64,000 nucleotides of DNA, taken from NCBI GenBank assembly GCA_038215275.1, contig JBBQRA010000001.1, forward strand, positions 20,105 to 84,104, written 5' to 3'. Source of the stretch: Ga0077553 sp038215275 (lineage in GTDB: Bacteria; Acidobacteriota; Terriglobia; Bryobacterales; Bryobacteraceae). Numbering within the stretch: position 1 is the stretch's first letter; every line of letters starts with the position of its first letter. Of the stretch, positions 33,130 through 42,291 are shown piece after piece. Position numbers and translations under genes: made by a program. The notes under the pieces are model-generated. The model was not told the DNA's origin. It did not search any database and saw nothing but the letters and a program-made list of their open reading frames with translations.

Positions 33130-36100
33130 CCGAGTTTCTGCGGTTCGAACTGCGCTTCTGGCTGCGCGGCATGATGCTGTGGGTGTTCTTCTTTATCATC
33201 GGGACTCTGGTCTTCGCGGCGACGGCCTCGGACAAGATCACGGTAGGCGGCGGCCTCGAAAACACGTTCCGAAATGCCCCGTTTGTTGTCCAGAATTTCT
33301 ACTCCATCATGGGCGTCTTCACGCTGATGATGACCACCGCGTTTGTGAACTCCGCCGCCAGCCGCGACTTCGCTTACGGGACGCAGCAGTTGCTCTTTGC
33401 CACGCCGTTGAAGAAGCGGGACTATCTGCTGGGCCGGTTTCTAGGTTCGGTGGCTGTGGCCGTGGTGCCGTTCCTCGGCATCTCAGCCGGAATCCTGCTC
33501 TCGGCCGTAATGCCGTGGAACGACGCCGAGCGCTGGGGCCCTGTGGTCGCCGCGGCGCACTGGAAGAGCATCCTGGTGTTCGCGATACCAAATACGTTCT
33601 TCTGCGGAGCCGTTGTTTTCACCATCGCCGTGCTGACGCGGAGCACCGCGACCAGCTTCATCGGCAGCCTGCTGCTGCTGACGGGATACATCGTCTCCGA
33701 CGTACTGACCCAGGATCTCGACAACGAGACGCTCGCGGCCTTAATCGACCCGTTCGGGGCGCGCACGTTCGGGCTGATGACCAAGTATTGGACGGTTGCG
33801 GACAAGAACTCGATGACCTTGGGTTGGGAGGGGTTGCTGCTCTGGAACCGGCTCATTTGGCTGACTGTCGGTGGGGTGGTTTTCTCATTCGGATACTGGC
33901 GATTTTCGTTCTCGGAACGGTCAAAAGCCGGAGCGGCGATGAAGGAATCCGAGGCAGCCCCGGCGCGCGGCGCCGACCTGCCATTGGTGACCTACCGCCA
34001 GGCGATTTGGCCCCAATTTAGCGGCCTGCTCCGGTTCGAGTTCTGGGGTCTCGTAAAAACGACCAGCTTTCTCGTGCTGCTCGTCGCCGCTCTGCTCAAC
34101 ACGGTGCCCAGCCTGATCTTCTCCTCCACAGAAGGCTACGGGAATACGTTCCTGCCCGTCACGTATCGGATGGTCGAGACCATCCAGGGCTCGCTCTATA
34201 TATTTCTGCTGGCAATGATCACCTACTATGCGGGCGTCCTGGTTTGGCGGGAGCGGGATGCCCGGATGGACGAAATCACCGACGTGGCTCCGCACGCTTC
34301 CGGGCTCGCCTATGCCGCGAAGTTCGTGGCTTTGCTGGGAGTGATAGCCATCATTCAGGCGCTCATGATGGCCGTGGGCGTGGCGTTTCAGGCCTACAGC
34401 GGATACACCCGCTACCAACTGGGCCTGTACGCATCCGAACTCTTCGTGTTCGACTTCTCCTTGTTCGTGCTGCAAGCCGTGCTCGCGTTCTTCATCCACG
34501 TGCTCTCGCCGAACAAATACGTGGGCTACTTCGGCTTCATCATTTTCCTCGTAGCCAACGCCTTCGTCTGGACCCCGTTGAACGTGGCGACGCGCTTGGT
34601 GCGCTATGCGTCGCGGCCTGCCTACATCTATTCCGATTTCTACGGATACGGGCCCTTCCTGGCCAACTGGTGGAGCTTCACGGCTTATTGGATGCTGATT
34701 GCCGCCGTGATGGTACTGCTGAGCATCGCGCTGTGGCCGCGCGGCAAGGAGCGCCGATTCGCCCTGCGCGGGGCGCTACGCACGGCCGTCATCGCCTGCG
34801 GAACGGCCGCCGCGGCGTGGGGCGGATGGCTCTACTACAACTCCGCCATTCTGAATCCGCTCCTGGGGCCCGACACCCGGCTGGACCGCCAGGCACAGTA
34901 CGAGAAGACGTATAAGCAGTACGAGACGCTGCCGCAGCCGCGAATTTTGAACCTCCGCTACAACATCGAACTGTATCCGGAGCGGCGCGAGCTCGTCATG
35001 AAGGCCGAGCAGGAACTCGTCAATCCGCACGCCGAGCCGCTCGCGGCTATGCATTTGGTATTGGACCGCGACTACACGCACGACATTCAGATGGACGGAG
35101 CGACGGTAGAGAAGGACGACACTAGGCTCTCCTACCGCATTTACAAGCTCTCGCCGCCGATGGCGCCGGGAGAGAAACGGCAAATGCGCATCACCACGTC
35201 CTTCAGACCGAAGGGAATCCAGAACTCGACGCCGGTCGTGGAGGTGACCGAAAACGGCAGCTTCTTCAACAACACGATCCTGCCCCAGATCGGCTATCAG
35301 GCGAACTACGAAATCAGCCAGCGGAACGACCGGAAGAAGCGGGGTCTGCCGGAGAAGGACCTGATGCCGGCGCTTGAACGCAACTGCACCGAACACTGCC
35401 GGAACACGTACCTCAGCAACAACTCGGACTGGGTCAGCGTCGAAACCGTCATCGGCACCGCCGGGGACCAGATTGCGATAGCACCAGGATCGCTGATCAA
35501 GGAGTGGGACAAGGATGGCCGCCGCTATTTCCAATATCGTCTCGACCACGAGTCCGTGAACTTCTATAGCTTTATGTCTGCCCGCTACACCGTGGCGCGA
35601 GAAGAGTGGAAGGGCATCAAGACCGAGGTGTATTACTACCCCGAACACAGTTGGAACGTGCCGAAGATGATGAAGTCGATTCAGAAGTCGCTCGACTACT
35701 ACACGAAGAATTTCGGCCCGTACGCGCACAAGCAGGCGCGGATCATCGAGTTCCCGCGCATCGCTTCCTTCGCACAGGCGTTCCCTGGCACGATGCCGTA
35801 TTCGGAGTCGATCGGCTTCATCGCGAAAATGGATAAGCCGGACGACATCGACATGGTCTACTACGTCGTTGCCCACGAGATGGGCCACCAGTGGTGGGCG
35901 CATCAGGTGGTGGGAGCGAACATGCAGGGCGCGACGCTGCTTTCAGAAACCATGGCGCAATACTCGGCGCTGATGGTGATGGAAAAGGAGTATGGCCGGG
36001 ACATGATGCGGAAGTTCCTCGAATACGAGGTCGACCGCTATCTGGCCTCCCGCGGCAGCGAACTTTTGAAGGAGCGGCCCTTGATTCGAGTCGAAGCCTC

Positions 36101-36662
36101 GCAGGGCTATATCCACTACCGCAAAGGCAGCGCGGCGATCTATCACTTGAAAGAGATGATCGGCGAAGAGGCCATCAACCGGGCGCTGCGCAAGGTGATC
36201 GCGCAATATGCCTATCAGGCGCCGCCGTACCCAACTGCCCACGCGCTGGTGGACGCCCTCCGTGAAGAGACGCCGGTCGAACTGCGGCCGCTGATCCAGG
36301 ATCTGTTCGAAGACATCACGCTCTTTGCCAACCGTACGACAGCGGCCACTGCGAAGAAGCGCGCCGACGGCAAGTTCGACGTGACGATCAAGATCGAAGC
36401 CCGCAAGTATAAAGCCGACGACAAGGGCAACGAGACCGAGGCGCCGGTCGCCGACCAGATCGAGATCGGCGCCTTCGCCAAACCCGGGAAGGGCCAACGG
36501 TACGGCAAGACGCTCCACCGCCGGCGCGTGCCGCTCAGGTCCGGCTCCGCCGAGTTCACCTTCACTGTGGACGAGTTGCCGGAGAAGGCTGGCATCGACC
36601 CGTTCCGGCTGCTGATCGACCGCCTGCCATCGGACAACCTGAAGACGGTAACCCTACTTTAG
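33123..36662 (+). CDS. ABC permease fused to M1-family aminopeptidase
   Basis: 1179 residues. The N-terminal half (about 1-570) holds two blocks of six or so membrane helices, like ABC-2 type permeases; a short soluble linker lies near 270-300. The C-terminal half is a periplasmic or extracellular M1-like metallopeptidase with zinc motif H918-E-M-G-H922 and a likely third ligand at E942 (LLSETMAQ), one residue further along than in classical M1 enzymes. Together with the ATPase upstream it forms a transporter with a tethered peptidase, an arrangement known in Acidobacteria and Bacteroidetes. The stop is shared with the convergent ADOP gene. Confidence 0.9.
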   Translation: MLAEFLRFELRFWLRGMMLWVFFFIIGTLVFAATASDKITVGGGLENTFRNAPFVVQNFYSIMGVFTLMMTTAFVNSAASRDFAYGTQQLLFATPLKKRDYLLGRFLGSVAVAVVPFLGISAGILLSAVMPWNDAERWGPVVAAAHWKSILVFAIPNTFFCGAVVFTIAVLTRSTATSFIGSLLLLTGYIVSDVLTQDLDNETLAALIDPFGARTFGLMTKYWTVADKNSMTLGWEGLLLWNRLIWLTVGGVVFSFGYWRFSFSERSKAGAAMKESEAAPARGADLPLVTYRQAIWPQFSGLLRFEFWGLVKTTSFLVLLVAALLNTVPSLIFSSTEGYGNTFLPVTYRMVETIQGSLYIFLLAMITYYAGVLVWRERDARMDEITDVAPHASGLAYAAKFVALLGVIAIIQALMMAVGVAFQAYSGYTRYQLGLYASELFVFDFSLFVLQAVLAFFIHVLSPNKYVGYFGFIIFLVANAFVWTPLNVATRLVRYASRPAYIYSDFYGYGPFLANWWSFTAYWMLIAAVMVLLSIALWPRGKERRFALRGALRTAVIACGTAAAAWGGWLYYNSAILNPLLGPDTRLDRQAQYEKTYKQYETLPQPRILNLRYNIELYPERRELVMKAEQELVNPHAEPLAAMHLVLDRDYTHDIQMDGATVEKDDTRLSYRIYKLSPPMAPGEKRQMRITTSFRPKGIQNSTPVVEVTENGSFFNNTILPQIGYQANYEISQRNDRKKRGLPEKDLMPALERNCTEHCRNTYLSNNSDWVSVETVIGTAGDQIAIAPGSLIKEWDKDGRRYFQYRLDHESVNFYSFMSARYTVAREEWKGIKTEVYYYPEHSWNVPKMMKSIQKSLDYYTKNFGPYAHKQARIIEFPRIASFAQAFPGTMPYSESIGFIAKMDKPDDIDMVYYVVAHEMGHQWWAHQVVGANMQGATLLSETMAQYSALMVMEKEYGRDMMRKFLEYEVDRYLASRGSELLKERPLIRVEASQGYIHYRKGSAAIYHLKEMIGEEAINRALRKVIAQYAYQAPPYPTAHALVDALREETPVELRPLIQDLFEDITLFANRTTAATAKKRADGKFDVTIKIEARKYKADDKGNETEAPVADQIEIGAFAKPGKGQRYGKTLHRRRVPLRSGSAEFTFTVDELPEKAGIDPFRLLIDRLPSDNLKTVTLL

Positions 36663-38920
36663 CGGAGCGTTTGCGCGGGGTCGGCGCGGCGCGCGCGAAG
36701 GGCAGGCAGCAGACCGGCCGCCAGCGCCAGCAGCCCGATCCCCAGCACCACTCCACCGAGCGCGAGCGGGTCCGTGGCTCCGACACCGAACAACTGACTC
36801 CGGAGAACATCCGCAAACCAGAACGCCGCGGCGAAGCCGAGCAGTAGACCGGGAAGGGTCAACCGTAGTGCCTGCGCCAGCACGAGTCGCAGGATATCGG
36901 CCGGTGAAGCGCCCAAAGCCGACCGCAGCGCCATCTCCCGATGGCGGGCCGCGGCGAGCGAGGCGATCACGCCGTAAAGGCCAACGCCAGCCAACGCAAT
37001 CGCCAGCAGCGCGAGGCCGGCGCTGATCGATAGCGTCAACCGACGGTCGCCGACGCTCCGCTGCACCCAAGCCGACATCGGCTCCGGCTTGATCGAGTGT
37101 AGATCCGGGTCGGCGCTGCGAAGGGCGTCGGCCAATCCGTTGGCGCCGTCGCTAGTCCGGGCGACCACCTGCATCCCTTCAATCGGGAATTGGGCGATGT
37201 TGAGGTAGATCTCCGGCAACGGAGGGGCGTCGAGGGAAACCTGCGGGGCATCGGCGACGACGCCGACGATGGTGGCCTGCTGTGGCGTATTCCATTGGAA
37301 CTGGAAGCGCTGGCCCAGGCCGCGGCCGAATTGGCGGAGAAAGGCTTCGTTTACGACGGCGACGTTTTCGGACTCCGTCGTCAAGAACAGGCGGCCTTCA
37401 CGAAGTTCGATGCCAAGGGTTTCAAAGTAACCGTTTGAAGCAATATTGCGCCGGGCAGTTTGTGGTTCTTCGCCGGGGAAGTTGAAGCGGGGATTCGTGC
37501 TGTTGCCAAATAGAGGCAGGCGCATCCCGACACCCGCCGCCGAGATACCGGGCACGGCCCGGAGCTCGGTTTCGAGGCGCGGATAGAACGCGGCCATCTT
37601 CGCCTCCGTGTTGTAGCGGCCTTCGGGAATACCCAGACCAAAGCGGTAAACCTGCTCAACTTGGAAGCCAGGGTTGACGGCCAGCACCTGCTGCAGGCTG
37701 CGGGCGAGGAGCAGGCATCCGGTCAGCAGCACGACGCTGACGGCGACTTCGGCGGCGACGATTGCGGCGCGGACCCGGTGGCTGCGCCGGCCTCCGGCGA
37801 CGGCTGGGCCGCCTTCTCGCATCTCGCGTTCGAGCACGAGCCGGCGAGTTTGCCAGAGCGGGAGAAGCGGCAGCAAGAGCGCCGTGATGAGCCCGGCCCC
37901 GGCAGCGAAGGCGAACGTGACGAGGGACGGCTCGACGCCAAAAGGCACCATCCCCAGCAGACCCATCGCAATGAGGGCACCGGCCACCGTTCCAGCCGCG
38001 GCGATCATCGCGCTTTCGGCGAAGAAGGCGCGGGCCAGGTCGGCGAACCGCGCCCCAAGCGAGATGCGGATAGCCAGGTCTCTCCGGCGGCGCTCAAATT
38101 GTACGAGTAGCAGATGGGCGAGATTGGCGAAGGCGATCAAAGTCAGCAGCAGCGCCCCGGCTGCGAGGAGTTCGATAGGCCGCTGATAGGGCCCCTGCAA
38201 CTCCTGGCGAAGATCGCGAAGCAGGAGTCCGCCGTCGCGATGGGTGGGATACGCGAGGCTCCACTGCTGGGCAAGAACGTTCAGCGCAGCTTGAGCCTGT
38301 GCAGGGTCTTTCGCGAGCCGGGCAATGCCGGACAGGCTGCGCGCGTCGCGGCGGCCGCCGTAGTCGGCGTGCGAGAGTGGGGTCCAAGCGTCAATGCGCT
38401 GGCCGCTCCATGTGTGCTGGAAACTCGCCGGCAGAACGCCAATCACGGTGGCGGACTGGCCGTTGATGGATACGGCACGGCCAAGAGCGGGATCCGAGCC
38501 GAATAGGCGGGCTCGGGCGGCAGCGCCGAGGACAACGACGTTGGGTTCGTTTTCAGTAAACAGCCGGCCTTCTGTGGGAGCAATCCCCAGCGTTGGCAGC
38601 CACTCCTGCGTCACCATCCCGGCAATGAATACCTGGACGCCGCCCCCGTTCGGGCCCTGGAATCCGAAGCTACGCGGCCGGCCGACGGCGACGGATTGAA
38701 AGGCACCGCTGCCCCGATAATCGGCGAGCGCCTCAAGCGAGGTGTCGGCCTCCGCGCCGGTGCGCAGCACCTCATGGATCGCCACCAATTCGTGTGCGTC
38801 CCGATACGGCAGCGGCCGAAGGATCAATGATTCCGCAGCCGTAAACACTGCTGTATTGGCGCCGATGGCCAGCGCCAAGATCACGGCGGCCAGGAAGAAG
38901 AAGCCAGAGATTTTTCGCAT
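36659..38920 (-). CDS. ADOP-type ABC transporter permease (MacB/FtsX-like)
   Basis: 753 residues with the duplicated MacB-like layout called ADOP (acidobacterial duplicated orphan permease). An N-terminal helix (about 7-27) precedes a MacB periplasmic core domain (LILRPLPYRDAHELV, then TLGIAPTEGRLF). An FtsX-type membrane block, a second periplasmic core (NIASNGYFETLGIELREGRLF) and a C-terminal FtsX block (GLYGVIASLAAARHREMALR) follow. No ATPase gene is adjacent on this strand, as expected for ADOPs. The start lies 4 bases after the SirB1-like gene. Confidence 0.92.
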   Translation of the reverse strand: MRKISGFFFLAAVILALAIGANTAVFTAAESLILRPLPYRDAHELVAIHEVLRTGAEADTSLEALADYRGSGAFQSVAVGRPRSFGFQGPNGGGVQVFIAGMVTQEWLPTLGIAPTEGRLFTENEPNVVVLGAAARARLFGSDPALGRAVSINGQSATVIGVLPASFQHTWSGQRIDAWTPLSHADYGGRRDARSLSGIARLAKDPAQAQAALNVLAQQWSLAYPTHRDGGLLLRDLRQELQGPYQRPIELLAAGALLLTLIAFANLAHLLLVQFERRRRDLAIRISLGARFADLARAFFAESAMIAAAGTVAGALIAMGLLGMVPFGVEPSLVTFAFAAGAGLITALLLPLLPLWQTRRLVLEREMREGGPAVAGGRRSHRVRAAIVAAEVAVSVVLLTGCLLLARSLQQVLAVNPGFQVEQVYRFGLGIPEGRYNTEAKMAAFYPRLETELRAVPGISAAGVGMRLPLFGNSTNPRFNFPGEEPQTARRNIASNGYFETLGIELREGRLFLTTESENVAVVNEAFLRQFGRGLGQRFQFQWNTPQQATIVGVVADAPQVSLDAPPLPEIYLNIAQFPIEGMQVVARTSDGANGLADALRSADPDLHSIKPEPMSAWVQRSVGDRRLTLSISAGLALLAIALAGVGLYGVIASLAAARHREMALRSALGASPADILRLVLAQALRLTLPGLLLGFAAAFWFADVLRSQLFGVGATDPLALGGVVLGIGLLALAAGLLPALRARRADPAQTLR

Positions 38921-38923
38921 GTA

Positions 38924-39739
38924 TTAGGAACGGGAAAGATGGCGGTCGATGATCGCGATCTGCTGCTCCACGCGGTCCCGGTCGCGGGCTTCCGGCATCA
39001 GGGCGAGATAGCGCTCAAAGTCAGAACGCGCAGCCTGGAACTTTTTCAGCTCCACGTTCACCGCGCCGCGCAGGATGTAGCTGTCGGCGTCAGTGGGGCT
39101 GGCCTTCAAAAGCAGGTCAAGCACCTGAGAGGTTTTCGGGTATTCCTTATTGCGGAGGTAGATGCTGCGGAGGTTGTTCAACATCCGGATGAGGATCTGG
39201 CGGGGGGTGACGGGCTTGAGCAGTTGGGGCGTGGCGGAGAGGTCCATGCCGGTGAGCGTGCGGGCAAAATCGATGCACTGCTCGGAGGTCATGAGCGTGC
39301 CTTGATGGAAGACGTCGATATAGGTCTGGAAGCCTTCGTCCTCGTAGCTGCAGAGGAAGTGGCCGGGAAGGCCGATGCCGTACACCGGCATTTCGAGTCG
39401 CTCCGCGACGGCCATATAAACGACCGAAAGCGAAATGGGGATACCCGTTCGCGCCGCAATGACTTCATTGAGGCAAGTATTCCGCGCGTTATAGTAGTCC
39501 CGTTCGTTGCCCGTGAAGCCTTGTTCCCGGAACAGGAATTCATGGAGTACCTGCAGGCGTTCCACGCCATCATATTCCATCCGCATCCGCTCGTCGATCT
39601 CATTGGCGTAGGAGTCGAGGATGTCGATAAAAGGCTCGGGATCGAGACGCGGAAACTCAATGGCAGCCAGTTCGAGGGCAGCCAGATCGAGCGGAGCATC
39701 GGAGTCCGCCCGTGTCAGGATGTCGATAAGCGCATCCAT
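38924..39739 (-). CDS. SirB1-family transglutaminase-like protein with TPR tail
   Basis: 271 residues. The SirB1 core has the family's YYNARNTCLNEVIAARTGIP segment near 87-106 (Cys included), then GIGLPGHFLCSYE near 125-137 and the Asp in YIDVFHQG, matching a transglutaminase-like Cys-His-Asp set. The C-terminal 90 residues form TPR-like helices (SQVLDLLLKASPTDADSYIL). ATG 39739 has a GGTGG element upstream; a GTG nine bases earlier is possible. The molecular function of SirB1 proteins is not established. Confidence 0.87.
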   Translation of the reverse strand: MDALIDILTRADSDAPLDLAALELAAIEFPRLDPEPFIDILDSYANEIDERMRMEYDGVERLQVLHEFLFREQGFTGNERDYYNARNTCLNEVIAARTGIPISLSVVYMAVAERLEMPVYGIGLPGHFLCSYEDEGFQTYIDVFHQGTLMTSEQCIDFARTLTGMDLSATPQLLKPVTPRQILIRMLNNLRSIYLRNKEYPKTSQVLDLLLKASPTDADSYILRGAVNVELKKFQAARSDFERYLALMPEARDRDRVEQQIAIIDRHLSRS

Positions 39740-39765
39740 AGGAGCCACCGTTAGAATATCAGAGC

Positions 39766-40656
39766 GTGCGGATCAGTTTAATCGCCCTATGGGGCATGAG
39801 CCTGTTTGGGCAGGGTTGGGAGTGGCGGCGGGACCTGCCGGGCGAGGGCCTGGTGGGCGGCGCCGGCAGGTTCACATGGGGGCGGCGGGTGCTCTCGTGG
39901 ACCGGCCCGGAGTTCCGCGAGGTGGCCCGGGCAGTAAACGGGTATGACGACGGCGGCTGCGTGCTGGGAAGCGGCAATCTGGTGCTGGCGGAACGGCCGG
40001 CGGAGGGGCCCCTCGGCCGCCTTGTGTACCTGAAAGCACCGGAGTACAAGGCCGAGACGATCGACACGGAGGTCGAACTCCACGACTGCCAACCGGCGAC
40101 ATTGTTCGGGCGGAGCGGCTTCCTGATGGTGCACCGCTTCCTGCAAGTTCGTTTTTACTGGAGGGCGGGCGGAAGATGGCAGATGCGGGAGATCTATTCC
40201 ATCTACACGCCGTCCCGCCAAGGCGGGTTGGCGCTGGCAGACGTGGACGGTGACGGGCGGGTGGATATTTTCAGCGGTAACTATTGGGTGCGGAGCCCGG
40301 AGCGGTTCGACCTGCCGTGGCGGATTTTTGCGATCAACATGCTGGATGCCAACTTCGTGTTGGCGCCTTGGCGGAACGGACTGGTAGCCTTGCAGCGGGA
40401 CATCCCCGGAGCGCCGCTGCGTTTTTTCGCGCGGCCAGCCGACCCGAAGCAGCTTTGGCCGGAGGTGGCCGACGGCCGATTCGAGCGGCCGCGATCGGTG
40501 TTGGCGGTCGGCGGCACGCTCTGGATTGGACATGGCAACGGAGTGACGGAGTGGCCGTCCGGACGCAAGATCGGCTCCCGGCAACCCGTGGTGGCGCTGC
40601 TGCCGGGAGGCGTCATCGTGAGTCCGGAAGCGGTGGGTCAGCCGCGACGGAGATAG
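39766..40656 (+). CDS. Secreted FG-GAP/VCBS-like hypothetical protein
   Basis: 296 residues from GTG 39766, beginning with a short signal peptide (MRISLIALWGMSLFGQ). The one recognisable motif is a calcium-binding FG-GAP-like turn, LADVDGDGRVDIFSGNYW, near residues 157-174. The remainder is beta-rich and aromatic-rich, consistent with a beta-propeller of few blades. The function is unknown. It is divergent from the SirB1-like gene (26-base gap) and its last 19 bases overlap the convergent cupin gene. Confidence 0.7.
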   Translation: MRISLIALWGMSLFGQGWEWRRDLPGEGLVGGAGRFTWGRRVLSWTGPEFREVARAVNGYDDGGCVLGSGNLVLAERPAEGPLGRLVYLKAPEYKAETIDTEVELHDCQPATLFGRSGFLMVHRFLQVRFYWRAGGRWQMREIYSIYTPSRQGGLALADVDGDGRVDIFSGNYWVRSPERFDLPWRIFAINMLDANFVLAPWRNGLVALQRDIPGAPLRFFARPADPKQLWPEVADGRFERPRSVLAVGGTLWIGHGNGVTEWPSGRKIGSRQPVVALLPGGVIVSPEAVGQPRRR

Positions 40657-40988
40657 GCGTCATCGCCGCGGAGCCAATCGGCGCGAATGGGGGCGAACAG
40701 ATCGAAGACCCACGAGTCTTCGAGGGCAATCACGCGATGGACGACGTTCGAAGGGATTTGCATCACCTCTCCGGCTTCAATCGTCAGGTCCTCGTCCGCG
40801 GTGATGAACTGCAGCTTCCCGGCCATCAGAATTGTCACCTGCTCATTCTCGTGATGGTGATCCGGCACTACGGCACCCTGCTTCAGCTCGAGGCGGGCGA
40901 TGGTGATCCGGTCAGTGTGAATTGCCTGACGGGCCAAGGCCGCGCTGAGCTGTTCGAGGGGGATGGACTTCCATTGATGAAGCTTCAT
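40638..40988 (-). CDS. Small cupin-domain protein
   Basis: 116 residues of a single cupin barrel. Motif 1 supplies the metal ligands HHHENEQ near 43-49 and motif 2 reads IPSNVVHRVIALED near 78-91 with the second His. ATG 40988 is preferred over an upstream TTG. Such proteins are often sugar-binding or pectin-degradation related (KdgF-like), but the ligand cannot be read from sequence. It is divergent from the dTDP-sugar genes, with a 59-base gap. Confidence 0.87.
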   Translation of the reverse strand: MKLHQWKSIPLEQLSAALARQAIHTDRITIARLELKQGAVVPDHHHENEQVTILMAGKLQFITADEDLTIEAGEVMQIPSNVVHRVIALEDSWVFDLFAPIRADWLRGDDAYLRRG

Positions 40989-41047
40989 GGGTTTGATCGT
41001 GTATTCTAACAAGAGTTCTAAATCGCTTGTATTGAAAGGGTTTTTCG

Positions 41048-41782
41048 ATGAAAGGTGTTGTATTGGCCGGAGGCACGGGAAGCCGGCTTTTTCCGCTAAC
41101 GAAGATTACGAATAAGCATCTGCTGCCGATCTACGACAAGCCGATGATTTATTACCCCATCCAGACGCTGGTGGACGCGGGGATCAAAGACATCCTCATC
41201 GTCACCGGAGGCCGGAACGCGGGCGACTTCCTCCGCCTGCTTGCTAACGGCAAGGAGTTCGGATTGACGCATCTGGACTTCACCTACCAGGAGGGCGAAG
41301 GCGGCATTGCCGAGGCGCTTTCCCTGGCTGAACACTTCGCCGACGGCGAACGCATTTGCGTCGTCCTGGGCGACAACATTATCGAGGGGTCCATCCGCGA
41401 AGCGGTGGAGGCATTCCGCGCGGAGCCCAGCGGGGCCAGGATTCTGTTGAAAGAGGTGGAGGACGCCGAGCGGTTCGGCGTGGCCGAGATTGTCGGTGAC
41501 AAGATCATCGGCATTGAAGAAAAACCGAAGAACCCGAAGTCAAATCTCGCCGTGACCGGTTTCTATCTCTACGACGAGCATGTGTTTGAGAAGGTGAAGG
41601 GATTGAAGCGGTCCGAGCGCGGCGAATTAGAGATCACCGACGTGAACAACTCCTACATCGCCGACGGGTCGATGACGTTCTCATATCTGGATGGTTGGTG
41701 GACCGACGCCGGTACCTTCGAAAGCCTCCTTCGCGCTAACAATCTCGTCGCCGAAACCGTGGAAAAGAGGAATAGCGATTGA
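41048..41782 (+). CDS. rmlA: Glucose-1-phosphate thymidylyltransferase
   Basis: 244 residues, the short form of the nucleotidyltransferase family. It joins dTTP and glucose-1-phosphate to make dTDP-glucose, the first step of dTDP-rhamnose-type sugar synthesis. Motifs: LAGGTGSRLFPLTKITNKHL near 5-24 (nucleotide and metal binding), CVVLGDNII near 98-106, and VTGFYLYDEHVF near 169-180. A clear AAAGGG ribosome binding site precedes the ATG. The stop overlaps the next start by 4 bases, forming an rmlA-rmlC-rmlB operon. Confidence 0.92.
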   Translation: MKGVVLAGGTGSRLFPLTKITNKHLLPIYDKPMIYYPIQTLVDAGIKDILIVTGGRNAGDFLRLLANGKEFGLTHLDFTYQEGEGGIAEALSLAEHFADGERICVVLGDNIIEGSIREAVEAFRAEPSGARILLKEVEDAERFGVAEIVGDKIIGIEEKPKNPKSNLAVTGFYLYDEHVFEKVKGLKRSERGELEITDVNNSYIADGSMTFSYLDGWWTDAGTFESLLRANNLVAETVEKRNSD

Positions 41783-42291
41783 ACGAGAAAGGAATTGGCA
41801 AGGTTATCCTAAGCCCGGAAAGTGAACATCTGATTCCAGGGGTGAAAGTGGTGAAGGTACCGCTATGGCCGGACGACCGGGGATACTTCCTGGAGGTCGC
41901 CCGTTTGGGTCAAGGCTTGGTGGCTGAGTTTCCACCCGAGTCGACCCAAGTGTCGACGGCCCTCAGCTACCCTGGCACGATCAAAGCCTTTCACATCCAC
42001 CAGAAGCAGACCGACTGCTGGCTGGCCGTCGCGGGAATGTTTCAGGTGGCGTTGGCGGACTTGCGCGAAGGCTCAGCCACTTATGGACTCCGCAACACGC
42101 TATACATCGGGACGCTGCGGCCGTGGCAACTTCTCATTCCGCCGGGCGTGGCGCATGGCTACAAGGTGATCGGCGGGGAGCCTGGCGTGCTTGTCTATCT
42201 GACCAACCGGATCTATGATCCGTCCGACGAGGGGCGGATTGCTTACAACGACGCGTCGATCGCTTACGACTGGGAGTTACAATACAAGTGA
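41779..42291 (+). CDS. rmlC: dTDP-4-dehydrorhamnose 3,5-epimerase family protein
   Basis: 170 residues of the RmlC cupin fold. The expected catalytic His region is IKAFHIHQKQTD near 70-81 and the conserved PPGVAHGYKVIGG is near 121-133. The enzyme would epimerise dTDP-4-keto-6-deoxyglucose at C3 and C5. The His motif deviates slightly from the classical RGLHYQ pattern, so a related 3-epimerase is possible. The gene overlaps rmlA and rmlB by 4 bases each. No rmlD reductase is next to it. Confidence 0.85.
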   Translation: MNEKGIGKVILSPESEHLIPGVKVVKVPLWPDDRGYFLEVARLGQGLVAEFPPESTQVSTALSYPGTIKAFHIHQKQTDCWLAVAGMFQVALADLREGSATYGLRNTLYIGTLRPWQLLIPPGVAHGYKVIGGEPGVLVYLTNRIYDPSDEGRIAYNDASIAYDWELQYK

